Origin: Mesorhizobium sp. B4-1-4
GTDB taxonomy: Bacteria > Pseudomonadota > Alphaproteobacteria > Rhizobiales > Rhizobiaceae
Length of the DNA stretch: 64,000 bases
Direction of reading: 5' to 3'
NCBI RefSeq assembly: GCF_006439395.2
Contig: NZ_CP083950.1
Location: 4,030,001-4,094,000 of the forward strand
In this document: positions 1-7,830 of the stretch, one piece after another
Position numbering within the stretch: position 1 is the stretch's first letter
Layout of the letters: every line of letters begins with the position of its first letter
Notes under the pieces: model-generated
Told to the model about the DNA's origin: nothing
Database searches by the model: none
What the model saw: the letters and a program-made list of their open reading frames with translations, nothing else
Position numbers and translations under genes: made by a program

Positions 1-2034
1 CTTGGCGGCATCCGGCCCGACCACTTCGATCTTGCCCAGTGTCGAGGCGTCGAACAGGCCTGCCTGGTTACGGACGGCGACGCATTCGCGGTCGACCGCG
101 GCATGCATGTCTTCGCCGGCCTTGGGGAAATACCAGGCGCGCTTCCACTGGCCGACATCCTCGAACACGGCACCATGTGCCTCTGCCCACGGATGGATCG
201 CCGTCTTGCGCGTCGGATCGAACAGCGGCCCGCGCGCATGGCTGACGATCGCGCCGAAGGTGACAGGCGTGTAAGGCGCGCGGAACGTGGTCAGGCCGAC
301 CTCCGGGATCGGCTTGCCCAGCGTTTCCGCCGCGATCGCCAGTCCATGCATGTTGGAGGTCTTGCCCTGGTCGGTCGCCATGCCGTTGGTGGTGAAGCGC
401 TTGACGTGCTCGATCGAGCGCATGCCTTCATGCACCGCCTGGCGGATGTCCTTGGCGGTAACGTCGTTCTGGAAATCGACGAAGGCCTTCACCGTCGTCT
501 CCGGCCCGGCCCCCGGCGCGGCACCCAGCATGCCGCGCGACCAGTTCTCCGAGGCATCGACCTTCGGCTTCGTGCCCTTGGCGGTTTTGGCGCCGGCATC
601 CTTGGCCGCCTTGGCGCCCGCCGCATAGGCCTCGTCCACCGTGGCCGACAAGCCGTCGGTGCCGTTGCAAGCGCCGACCGAGACGCAGTCCTGCGCATAG
701 GTGCCCGGCACGAAGCGCTGGGTCTCGTCGTTGAAGGCGACCTTGCCGCGCGACTGCGAGAACAAATGCACCGACGGCGTCCAGCCGGCCGACATCAGGA
801 TTGCATCGACGGGAATGGTGCGCTCGCCGCCGCCATTCTTTGGCTGCACCGTCATCGACGCCACGCGCAGTTTGCCGCCGGCGCGGATCACCGCGCGGCC
901 GAAATTGATCTCGATGCCGAGCGCCCTTGCCTCGTCGATCACCGGACCGGTCGGATTGTCGCGCAGGTCGACGATCGCCGCGACATTGACGCCGGCCTTC
1001 TTCAGGTCGATCGCCGCCGCGTAAGCCGAGTCATTGGCCGTATAGACGCCGACATTCCTGCCGACGGCCACGCCATAGTGGTTGAGGAAGGTGCGCGCCG
1101 CGCCCGCCAGCATGATGCCCGGCCGGTCATTGTTGGCGAACACCATATGGCGCTCGATGGCGCCGGAGGCCAGCACGACGCGCTTGGCGCGGACCTGCCA
1201 GAGCCGTTCGCGTGGCAGATCATGGCCAGGGGCTTTCAAATGATCGCTGACGCGCTCGACCAGGGCGACGAAATTCTGCGCGTAGTAACCGAACGCCGTG
1301 GTGCGCGGCAGCACGCGGACATTGTCCATCGCGCTCAGCCTGGCGATGGCCGCTTGCGCCCAGGCAAAACCGTCCTGGCCATCGATCTTCGCTCCACTCT
1401 CGAAACGCAGGCTGCCGCCAAACTCGGCCTGCTCGTCGGCCAGGATGACGCGTACGCCGGTCTCGGCCGCCGCAAGTGCCGCCGCGATGCCGGCGGCACC
1501 GCCGCCCAGCACCAGCACGTCGCAATGAGCATAGCGCGAGGAATAATGATCGGGATCAGGCTTGTTCGGAGAAACGCCAAGGCCGGCGGCTTCGCGGATC
1601 TTGGGTTCGTAGAGGCTCTTCCAGGCCGCCTTCGGCCACATGAAGGTCTTGTAGTAGAAGCCGGCCGAAAACATCGGTGACGCCAAGTCGTTGACCGCGC
1701 CGACATCGAAGGCGAGCGACGGCCAGCGGTTCTGCGAGTTGGCGGCGAGCCCGTCATAGAGCTCCTGCACGGTCGCGCGCACATTGGGCGTCTTGCGCGC
1801 GTCGTCGCGTACGATCTGCACCAACGCGTTGGGCTCTTCCGCGCCGGCGGACAGCACGCCGCGCGGCCGGTGGTATTTGAACGAGCGACCGACCAGATGC
1901 ACGCCATTGGCAAGCAGTGCCGAGGCCAGCGTGTCGCCCTCGATGCCGCTATAGGACCGGCCGTCGAAGCTGAACCGCGCGGTCTTGGCCTGGCTGAGGC
2001 GACCGGCGCTCGGAATGCGGAATGCGCCGCTCAT
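1..2034 (-). CDS. soxA: Sarcosine oxidase alpha subunit, 3' end cut by window edge
   Basis: Large subunit of heterotetrameric sarcosine oxidase, which oxidatively demethylates sarcosine to glycine and passes the C1 unit to tetrahydrofolate. About 678 N-terminal residues are visible; the family is near 1000 residues, so roughly the last third lies outside the window. The N-terminus has the 2Fe-2S-ferredoxin-like part typical of SoxA (GIEGDTLASALLANG), followed by an FAD/NAD-binding segment with GGGAAGIAAALAAAETG near residue 175. The last visible residues (ECVAVRNQAGLFDAS) begin the aminomethyltransferase (GcvT-like) domain. The start ATG at 2034 overlaps the soxD stop in an ATGA arrangement, so it is the last visible gene of the sox operon; soxG would be expected next, beyond the edge. 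Confidence 0.95.
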   Translation of the reverse strand, partial: MSGAFRIPSAGRLSQAKTARFSFDGRSYSGIEGDTLASALLANGVHLVGRSFKYHRPRGVLSAGAEEPNALVQIVRDDARKTPNVRATVQELYDGLAANSQNRWPSLAFDVGAVNDLASPMFSAGFYYKTFMWPKAAWKSLYEPKIREAAGLGVSPNKPDPDHYSSRYAHCDVLVLGGGAAGIAAALAAAETGVRVILADEQAEFGGSLRFESGAKIDGQDGFAWAQAAIARLSAMDNVRVLPRTTAFGYYAQNFVALVERVSDHLKAPGHDLPRERLWQVRAKRVVLASGAIERHMVFANNDRPGIMLAGAARTFLNHYGVAVGRNVGVYTANDSAYAAAIDLKKAGVNVAAIVDLRDNPTGPVIDEARALGIEINFGRAVIRAGGKLRVASMTVQPKNGGGERTIPVDAILMSAGWTPSVHLFSQSRGKVAFNDETQRFVPGTYAQDCVSVGACNGTDGLSATVDEAYAAGAKAAKDAGAKTAKGTKPKVDASENWSRGMLGAAPGAGPETTVKAFVDFQNDVTAKDIRQAVHEGMRSIEHVKRFTTNGMATDQGKTSNMHGLAIAAETLGKPIPEVGLTTFRAPYTPVTFGAIVSHARGPLFDPTRKTAIHPWAEAHGAVFEDVGQWKRAWYFPKAGEDMHAAVDRECVAVRNQAGLFDASTLGKIEVVGPDAAK

Positions 2035-2342
2035 TTGGCAACCACTTCGTTGGAGTTTTTGGGCAGCTTGGTGGGTTTCGGCTCGCCGGCCTTGTAGGTC
2101 ATGACGAACTTGTCGGTCACGGTGTCACGCACGGCATTGAAGAAGCGGGCGCAGCCATGCATGTGCCGCCAGCGCTCGTAGATGATGCCCTTGGGGTTCG
2201 AGCGGATGAAGAAGAACTTCTCGAAATCGTCGTCGCTCTCGCCGGCCATGTTGGCCGAACGCGCTATATGCGCCTCGCCGGCGTTGCGGAACTCGAGTTC
2301 CGGGCGCTCTTCCTCGCAATAGGGGCAGCGGATGAGAAGCAT
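2031..2342 (-). CDS. soxD: Sarcosine oxidase delta subunit
   Basis: Small zinc-binding subunit of heterotetrameric sarcosine oxidase, 103 residues, the usual size. The N-terminus MLLIRCPYCEEERPELEF carries the CxxC half of the zinc site, and HMHGCARFFN lies in the conserved second half. The family has no catalytic role of its own; it stabilises the alpha/beta complex. Its stop overlaps the soxA start by 4 nt, indicating translational coupling. It is separated from soxB by one unrelated small gene, which is not the textbook soxB-soxD-soxA order. Confidence 0.95.
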   Translation of the reverse strand: MLLIRCPYCEEERPELEFRNAGEAHIARSANMAGESDDDFEKFFFIRSNPKGIIYERWRHMHGCARFFNAVRDTVTDKFVMTYKAGEPKPTKLPKNSNEVVAK

Positions 2343-2354
2343 TTTTCGTTGATC

Positions 2355-2777
2355 CTACAATTCGCCATGGCCGACGCGGGCGCCGGCGGGTTGGTCACAA
2401 AGCTTCTGGCCCATTATCATGAAGGGAGCGACGAGCCGCAGCCGCTCCTCGACGCTAGCCGAGGCACGAAACCGGTCGCGATTGGCCATGTTGCCGAGTG
2501 TCACTTGCATCGGGTCCGTGGTGACGATGACGCCGCGCGGTTTCAAATTCTCGTCCTCGTCCAGGCCTTCCGGCCGGCCTTCAAAGAACATCACGACTTT
2601 CTGGCCGGCGCTCCACACACAGGCGAGCATTCCCTCGTCGATCGAAAACGGCCATGCGGTCTCGTTGCCGGCGCGGCTGATCGGCTGCAGCCGCACTTCC
2701 TCCGGCGTCGGAAAATGGAACATGCCCTGTTCGCCCGCCAGCATCAGCGGCATCGCGACAGCCATTTCGGCCATCAT
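2355..2777 (-). CDS. Unknown 140-aa protein inserted between soxB and soxD
   Basis: I do not recognise the family. The reading frame starts at ATG 2777, sharing one base with the soxB stop (TGATG), and ends 12 nt before soxD, so it is almost certainly translated as part of the sox operon. The protein starts MMAEMAVAMPLMLAGEQGMF and contains EGRPEGLDEDENLKPRGVIV and MGQKLCDQPAGARVGHGEL. There is no signal peptide, clear membrane segment or known cofactor motif; it looks like a small soluble protein rich in Met near the N-terminus. By position it may assist assembly or regulation of sarcosine oxidase, but that is only inference from context. Confidence 0.8.
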   Translation of the reverse strand: MMAEMAVAMPLMLAGEQGMFHFPTPEEVRLQPISRAGNETAWPFSIDEGMLACVWSAGQKVVMFFEGRPEGLDEDENLKPRGVIVTTDPMQVTLGNMANRDRFRASASVEERLRLVAPFMIMGQKLCDQPAGARVGHGEL

Positions 2778-4030
2778 CAGTGCGCCACCGCCGCCGCTGC
2801 CGCCTCGTCGATAAGACGGCCGGTGCGGAAGCGTTCGATGGTGAAGGGCGCGTTGATCGGATGCGGATCGTCCTTGGCGATGGTGTGGGCGAAGACATGG
2901 CCCGAGCCCGGTGTCGCCTTGAAGCCGCCCGTGCCCCATCCGCAATTGACATACAGGCCGGGCACCGGCGTCTTGGCCAGGATCGGCGAACGGTCGGGCG
3001 TCACGTCGACGATGCCGCCCCACGAGCGCAGCATCTTCATGCGCGTGAAGATCGGGAACATCTCGCAGATGGCGTCGAGCGTATGCTGCAATATGTGAAG
3101 CCCGCCGGTCTGCGAATAGGAGACATACTGGTCGGTGCCGGCGCCGATCACCAGTTCGCCCTTGTCGGACTGCGAGATGTAGGCATGCACGGTGTTCGAC
3201 ATCACCACGCAGGGCACCACCGGCTTGATCGGCTCCGACACCAGCGCCTGCAGCGGGTAGCTCTCCAGCGGCATACGCACGCCGGCCATGTTCATGATCA
3301 CGGAGGAGTGTCCGGCGGCGACGACGCCGACCTTCTTGGCGCCGATGAAGCCGCGTGTCGTCTCGACGCCGGTGACCGCGCCGTTAGGCGCCCGCTTGAC
3401 CCCGGTGACCTCGCAATTCTGGATGATGTGGACGCCGCGCGCCGAAGCGCCCCGCGCATAGCCCCAGGCGACGGCATCATGACGCGCGGTGCCGCCACGG
3501 CGCTGCAGCGCCGCACCCACCACCGGGTAGCGCGCATCTTTCGAGGTATTGAGCGGCGGGCAGAATTCCTTGGCCTGCTCCGGTGTCAGCCATTCATTGT
3601 CGATGCCGTTCAGCCGGTTGGCGTGGACATGGCGCTTCAGCACCTGGATGTCGTGCACATTGTGAGCGAGCATCATGACGCCGCGCGCCGAATACATGAC
3701 GTTGTAGTTGAGTTCCTGGCTCAGTCCATCCCACAGCTTCAGCGCGTGGTCGTAGATGCCGGCGCTCTCGTCATAGAGATAATTGGAACGGATGATGGTG
3801 GTGTTGCGGCCGGTGTTGCCGCCGCCCAGCCAGCCCTTTTCCAGCACAGCGACATTGGTGATGCCGTGCACCGTGGCAAGATAATAGGCGGTGGCCAGGC
3901 CATGGCCGCCGGCACCGACGATGATGACGTCGTATTCCTTCTTGGGCTCGGGCGAGGACCATTGCTCCTCCCAGCCCTTATGGCCGCGCATGGCCTCGCG
4001 GGCGATGGCGAATACCGAATATTTTTTCAA
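2777..4030 (-). CDS. soxB: Sarcosine oxidase beta subunit
   Basis: FAD-containing catalytic beta subunit, about 417 residues, the family's normal length. The FAD-binding motif VIIVGAGGHGLATAYYLA lies near residue 35, followed by the SoxB signature GGGNTGRNTTIIRSNYL, whose segment carries the residues for covalent flavin attachment in this family. The C-terminus contains WGGIVDVTPDRSPIL and NCGWGTGGFKATPGSG. I chose the TTG at 4030 because the following residues (KKYSVFAIAREAMRGHKGW) match the family N-terminus and an AGAGG sits 8 nt upstream; no ATG fits. First gene of the sox operon; the region 4031-4443 should hold its promoter, divergent from the SET gene. Confidence 0.95.
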   Translation of the reverse strand: MKKYSVFAIAREAMRGHKGWEEQWSSPEPKKEYDVIIVGAGGHGLATAYYLATVHGITNVAVLEKGWLGGGNTGRNTTIIRSNYLYDESAGIYDHALKLWDGLSQELNYNVMYSARGVMMLAHNVHDIQVLKRHVHANRLNGIDNEWLTPEQAKEFCPPLNTSKDARYPVVGAALQRRGGTARHDAVAWGYARGASARGVHIIQNCEVTGVKRAPNGAVTGVETTRGFIGAKKVGVVAAGHSSVIMNMAGVRMPLESYPLQALVSEPIKPVVPCVVMSNTVHAYISQSDKGELVIGAGTDQYVSYSQTGGLHILQHTLDAICEMFPIFTRMKMLRSWGGIVDVTPDRSPILAKTPVPGLYVNCGWGTGGFKATPGSGHVFAHTIAKDDPHPINAPFTIERFRTGRLIDEAAAAAVAH

Positions 4031-4443
4031 CGTCCCAGCCTCTCGCCGAAAAGGTCTCGCAAAATGGCGCGAGGCGTTCACTCGGCCCCGGCGCGCGAGG
4101 TGTATCACTAGCGAAACAGCGCTGCCACCCTTGCGCTGTTTGCGACGGCGCTTGCCGTTTTGCGCCGTGGCGAAAAAGACGCCCGCCAGGCATCGGCACA
4201 TTGGCCGGTTTCGGGTGGCCCGTCCAATCCCGACTGCCGCCAGGCCATCCGATGCCTCGAGCTTCACCACGGGCATCGCGCAGTTTGCCGACGGCGATCT
4301 CGATCAGCCGGACGTAAAAGGGCTTCAAGGCGATGAGGCCGTCCGTCACTTTTACCAGTCCGCCGGGCTTGCTTTTTTGGCGCGATTTGACGATCTCGTT
4401 TCCTGTCGAAACGGGTCTTCTTGCCGAAAAAGGTCCTGGAACC
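4031..4443. other. Divergent intergenic region between soxB and the SET gene
   Basis: About 410 bases without a convincing gene between two divergently transcribed genes. It must hold promoters for the sox operon (minus) and the SET-domain gene (plus). I could not pick a clear -35/-10 pair or operator by eye. Frames across it are open only because of the high GC content and their translations are Arg/Pro-rich. Confidence 0.5.
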
Positions 4444-4830
4444 ATGATGCTGATCCGAACCTACGTCGCCGCGAGCGCAATCGAGGGCGTCGGCATGTTC
4501 GCCGCCGAGCCGATCCGGAAAGGCGCCTCGATCTGGCGCCTCGATCCCGATTTCGACCGGCTGATCCCGATGGACAAGTACGAGGCGGCGCCAGCTCCTT
4601 TGAAGGAATTGCTCGACCGCTACGCCTATCCGAGCCCCGATCGGCCGGGTTTCATGGTCTATGAGGTCGACAATGGCCGCTTCATGAACCATTCGGCGAC
4701 GCCGAACACCGACTTTTCGCAATATGGCGGCGCGACCGCCACCCGCGACATTGCAATTGGCGAAGAGATCACCTGTGATTATGGCGAGTTCTTCGAGGAT
4801 TTTGAACGGCTGCATCTGGCCACGGCGTAG
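4444..4830 (+). CDS. SET domain protein
   Basis: A 128-residue protein that consists of little more than a SET domain, the fold of protein lysine methyltransferases. Visible motifs are EGVGMFAAEPIRKG near the N-terminus (SAM-binding Gly region), NGRFMNHSATPNT (the NHSxxPN signature) near residue 80 and GEEITCDYGEF near residue 105 (catalytic Tyr). Pre-SET and cysteine-rich post-SET regions are absent, as in the short bacterial proteins. The start is ATG 4444 or the ATG directly after it (4447). Bacterial SET proteins may methylate host-type or bacterial lysine substrates; the substrate here is unknown. It stands alone upstream of rpsU. Confidence 0.85.
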   Translation: MMLIRTYVAASAIEGVGMFAAEPIRKGASIWRLDPDFDRLIPMDKYEAAPAPLKELLDRYAYPSPDRPGFMVYEVDNGRFMNHSATPNTDFSQYGGATATRDIAIGEEITCDYGEFFEDFERLHLATA

Positions 4831-5007
4831 TCGGCCCCCTATCTCTTGTCCATTCGTGGCGATTAGGCCGCCGTCCTTCATTTCGGCTGTGGACAGCGCG
4901 GTCTGATTCTGCTATCAGCCGCCACAATTCGTGGTGTCGACCGCTGCGGAGGCTAGTGGCTATGGCCGCCTGCCTATTGATATCAAACCCGAAAGACAGG
5001 ATTGCCC

Positions 5008-5271
5008 GTGCAGGTACTCGTCCGCGACAATAACGTTGATCAGGCGCTTCGCGCGCTGAAGAAGAAGATGCAGCGCGAAGGCATTTTCCGCGAAATGAAG
5101 ATGCGCGGTCACTACGAGAAGCCTTCTGAGAAGCGCGCCCGCGAAAAGGCTGAAGCCGTGCGCCGCGCCCGCAAGCTGGCCCGCAAGCGCGCACAGCGCG
5201 AAGGCCTGCTGCCGATGACGCCGCGTCCGGTGGCTGCCGGTGCTGCCGGTGCAGCGCGTCCGCCGCGCTGA
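5008..5271 (+). CDS. rpsU: 30S ribosomal protein S21
   Basis: Small-subunit ribosomal protein S21, 87 residues. The sequence QVLVRDNNVDQALRALKKK is the standard N-terminus, followed by a long basic helix (EKRAREKAEAVRRARKLARK) and the Pro/Ala-rich tail common in rhizobia. The start is the GTG at 5008, chosen from the family N-terminus; an ACAGG lies about 9 nt upstream. A strong intrinsic terminator follows, so it is probably a single-gene transcript. Confidence 0.96.
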   Translation: MQVLVRDNNVDQALRALKKKMQREGIFREMKMRGHYEKPSEKRAREKAEAVRRARKLARKRAQREGLLPMTPRPVAAGAAGAARPPR

Positions 5272-5306
5272 TTATCGCCAATATTTCGTCCTTTTCGAAG
5301 GATACC

Positions 5307-5345
5307 AAGGTGGCGCGATGCGGAATCGCCGCCACCTTTTTGTTT
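5307..5345 (+). terminator. Intrinsic terminator after rpsU
   Basis: Stem AAGGTGGCG / CGCCACCTT with an inner CGAT/ATCG extension, followed by a T-rich tail (TTTTTGTTT). It lies 36 nt after the rpsU stop on the same strand. Confidence 0.85.
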
Positions 5346-5462
5346 AGAGCATGTGCGCCCGCCTGGACGCACAGGGATACGCTCTGACGCTTTATGACAT
5401 TGTGACCGGCCCGGAGGGGGGATCCGGACCTGAACGACGCGGCAAGTGAGGACAGGGCAGAC

Positions 5463-6305
5463 ATGAACGCAACAAGCGTGGAGCGGGGGACCGCATTGCG
5501 TGGTTTCGCCCTGACAGCGGCCCTGCTTTCCGGACTGGTGCTTGCCGCCTGCCAGACGTCGGGCCCGGCCGGCGAGTTCAACAACATCGACAAGGCGCAG
5601 GGGTCGAGCGAGAACATCTCCTCGCTGTCGGCGGTCATCCAGCGCAATCCCCAGGATCCCGAAGGCTACAATGTGCGAGGCTCGGCCTATGGCCGGGGCG
5701 GCCAGTACCAGGCGGCGCTCAAGGACTTCAACCAGGCTATCCAGCTCAATCCGAATTTCTACCAGGCCTATTCGAACCGCGCGCTCATCCAGCGCTTCCT
5801 CGGCAATCAGGAAGCAGCGCTTGCCGACTACAACCGCTCGATCCAGATCAACGGCAATTATGATGCCGCCTATATCGGCCGCGGCAATCTCTATCGCAAG
5901 GCGGGCCGCACCCAGGATGCCTTTAACGATTTCCAGAAGGCGATCCAGCTCGACACCACGGACGCCCGCGCGTATCACAATCGCGGCCTGATCTACCAGA
6001 GCCAGGGCCAGCACAAATTCGCCATCGAGGATTTCTCGACCGCCATCTCGCTGGCCCCTGATGCCGCGGAGCCTTACAACGGGCGCGGCCTCTCCTACCT
6101 GGCGACGGGCGACGAGGACAATGCCTTCTCCGATTTCAACATGGCCATCAAGCTCGACGGCCAGAATGCCGAGGCCTGGGCCAACCAGGCGCTGATCTAT
6201 GAGAAGCGCGGCGACAAGGCGAAGGCGGCGAAATCCTATCACGAAGCCGTGCGCCTCAACCCCAGCTACCAGCCGGCCAAGGACGGCCTCGCTCGCGTCA
6301 GCTGA
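5463..6305 (+). CDS. TPR-repeat lipoprotein
   Basis: A 280-residue protein with a lipoprotein signal: a hydrophobic stretch ending in VLAAC, with the lipidated cysteine at residue 30. The rest is a run of about six tetratricopeptide repeats, visible as repeated elements such as GYNVRGSAYGRGGQYQAALK, AYSNRALIQRFLGNQEAAL and AYHNRGLIYQSQGQHKFAIE at about 34-residue spacing. It resembles the NlpI-like envelope TPR lipoproteins that act as scaffolds; the specific partner is unknown. No operon partners: terminator upstream, intergenic region downstream. Confidence 0.88.
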   Translation: MNATSVERGTALRGFALTAALLSGLVLAACQTSGPAGEFNNIDKAQGSSENISSLSAVIQRNPQDPEGYNVRGSAYGRGGQYQAALKDFNQAIQLNPNFYQAYSNRALIQRFLGNQEAALADYNRSIQINGNYDAAYIGRGNLYRKAGRTQDAFNDFQKAIQLDTTDARAYHNRGLIYQSQGQHKFAIEDFSTAISLAPDAAEPYNGRGLSYLATGDEDNAFSDFNMAIKLDGQNAEAWANQALIYEKRGDKAKAAKSYHEAVRLNPSYQPAKDGLARVS

Positions 6306-6388
6306 TAGCCGGCTAAGCATTGTGGGTCGGTTTGCATGTCCGAAAGGACACGCGCCGGCGCGGATCGCCGCCAATCCGGCAACCGCGC

Positions 6389-6440
6389 GTTAACCCCCGC
6401 AACAAGCTGTTAACCCCCGCAACAAGCCGTTAGCCCTTGC
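6389..6440. repeat. 20-bp tandem direct repeat, 2.6 copies
   Basis: The unit begins GTTAACCCCCGCAACAAG and occurs at 6389-6408 and 6409-6428; the two copies differ only at their last base. A third, partial and diverged copy (GTTAGCCCTTGC) occupies 6429-6440. It lies about 85 nt upstream of the first DUF992 gene. The function is unknown: it could be an operator array or slipped-strand duplication. Confidence 0.8.
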
Positions 6441-6522
6441 CTTGTTCGCGCCAAGTTTTCGGCGGAACGGACTGGTCACCCAAGCCGTTATTTCGAAGCA
6501 TTTTGCGAAAGGACCCTCCCCC

Positions 6523-6998
6523 ATGATCAAGAGACTCGTCTGCGCCGCGGCACTCGCCACGACCGTGTTTGCTGCCGCTCCGGCCAGTGCCGGAAAGCTG
6601 CAACTCGGCACGCTCGACTGCACCATTGATGGCGGCACCGGCTACATCGTGACGTCCAACAAGGGTGTGTCCTGCGTTTTCCGTCCCCACCATCACGGGC
6701 CGTCGGAGATCTACACCGGCGTCATCTCCAAGCTCGGCGTCGACGGGGCCAGACGCATCAGGGCCAGCTCGTCTGGGCGGTTCTTGCCGCGACCCGCGAA
6801 CGCGACGCGGGCGACCTTGCTGGCAGCTATTATGGCGTGAACGCCGAGGCGAGCGTCGTCACCGGCGGCGGCGCCAACCTGCTGGTCGGCGGCTTGGACA
6901 GCGCCTTCATGCTGGAGCCACTCAGCGTCCAGGCGCAGACCGGCATCAATCTTGCCGTGGCGGTGACCTCGCTTGAGTTGATCCATTCGCTCAAGTGA
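6523..6998 (+). pseudogene. DUF992 secreted protein, frameshifted
   Basis: The first half, from ATG 6523, reads a signal peptide (MIKRLVCAAALATTVFAAAPASA) and the DUF992 start LQLGTLDCTIDGGTGYIV. After GVISKLGVD the family continues in another frame (GQTHQGQLVWAVLA ... LLVGGLDSAFMLEPLSVQAQTGINLAV) to the stop at 6998. The break lies at the run of four Gs at 6745-6748 and corresponds to one missing base. The intact paralogue just downstream shows the expected continuous sequence (YGLDIGTTKQAVMQWLV). As written, the product would be a 105-residue truncated protein. This could be a real mutation in a homopolymer or a sequence error. Confidence 0.85.
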
Positions 6999-7139
6999 GT
7001 GGATGGAGCAACTCCAGGAGAAGTGTGAAACGGGTATCCCTACCGAATTGCGTTAGGACGGCTGCAGGCTCCACGATCCCTCACCCCGCGGCGCGGAACC
7101 AGATAGGATGGTTCCGCGCCGTTCGACTGGGGGACCGCC

Positions 7140-7616
7140 GTGCCGAAGACAGCCATTGCCGCTGCCGTGATCGCAACCGTGCTTGCCGGCGCGGCGCAAG
7201 CAGAGGACGGCGGAATAGAGCTCGGCACGCTTGAATGCGCCATATCAGGCGGCACCGGCTTCATTTTCGGCTCGAGCAAGGATCTGAGCTGCACCTTCAC
7301 CCCGACCGACAAGACCTTCGCGCCGGAAGCCTATTTCGGCGTCGTCAACAAATACGGCCTCGACATCGGCACGACGAAGCAGGCGGTGATGCAATGGCTG
7401 GTGCTGACGCCGCTGAAGAACATCTACGCGCCCGGCGCGCTGGCGGGCGACTATGTCGGCGCTAGCGCCGAGGTGACGGCGGCCGTCGGCGCCAATCTTT
7501 TGATCGGCGGCTCCTCGCAGGCCTTCACCCTCCAACCGCTCAGCCTGCAGACCCAGACCGGCATGAATCTCGCCATCGGCGTCAGCCAGTTCCAGCTGCG
7601 CAGCACAGAGAACTGA
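7140..7616 (+). CDS. DUF992 family secreted protein
   Basis: A 158-residue exported protein: short signal peptide ending AQAED, then the DUF992 domain with paired cysteines (GTLECAISGG and DLSCTFTP) and the C-terminal LQPLSLQTQTGMNLAIGVSQFQLR. The start is GTG 7140, which has a GGGGGA upstream. The family is common in Rhizobiales and has no assigned function. It is the intact tandem paralogue of the frameshifted gene at 6523-6998. Confidence 0.88.
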   Translation: MPKTAIAAAVIATVLAGAAQAEDGGIELGTLECAISGGTGFIFGSSKDLSCTFTPTDKTFAPEAYFGVVNKYGLDIGTTKQAVMQWLVLTPLKNIYAPGALAGDYVGASAEVTAAVGANLLIGGSSQAFTLQPLSLQTQTGMNLAIGVSQFQLRSTEN

Positions 7617-7830
7617 TTGCTTCGCGAACGCGGCCAATCGCGGGAGACGGCCGCGTAACGCACTCTCAAAAAACCGCTTGAGCTCAAGCGCGGTTGAGGT
7701 TCTACAAGCCCGCCCAGGCAAACGACGCCTGGTGCGGCGCACCATCCCGATGCGCATGGTCCTGCCGGAAAGCCTTGCTGGCTTCTGGTGCCACGCGCCG
7801 GCGTCGAGATATGCAGAGGCGGGGGTGAAG

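Noticed and set aside
103..1680. Long plus-strand open frame across soxA
   Set aside because: It is antisense to a clear sarcosine oxidase alpha gene; the translation is Arg/His/Gly-rich with no family and no ribosome-binding site. Such frames stay open because of the GC codon bias.
6389..6440. CRISPR array
   Set aside because: The units are contiguous without spacers and there are no cas genes.
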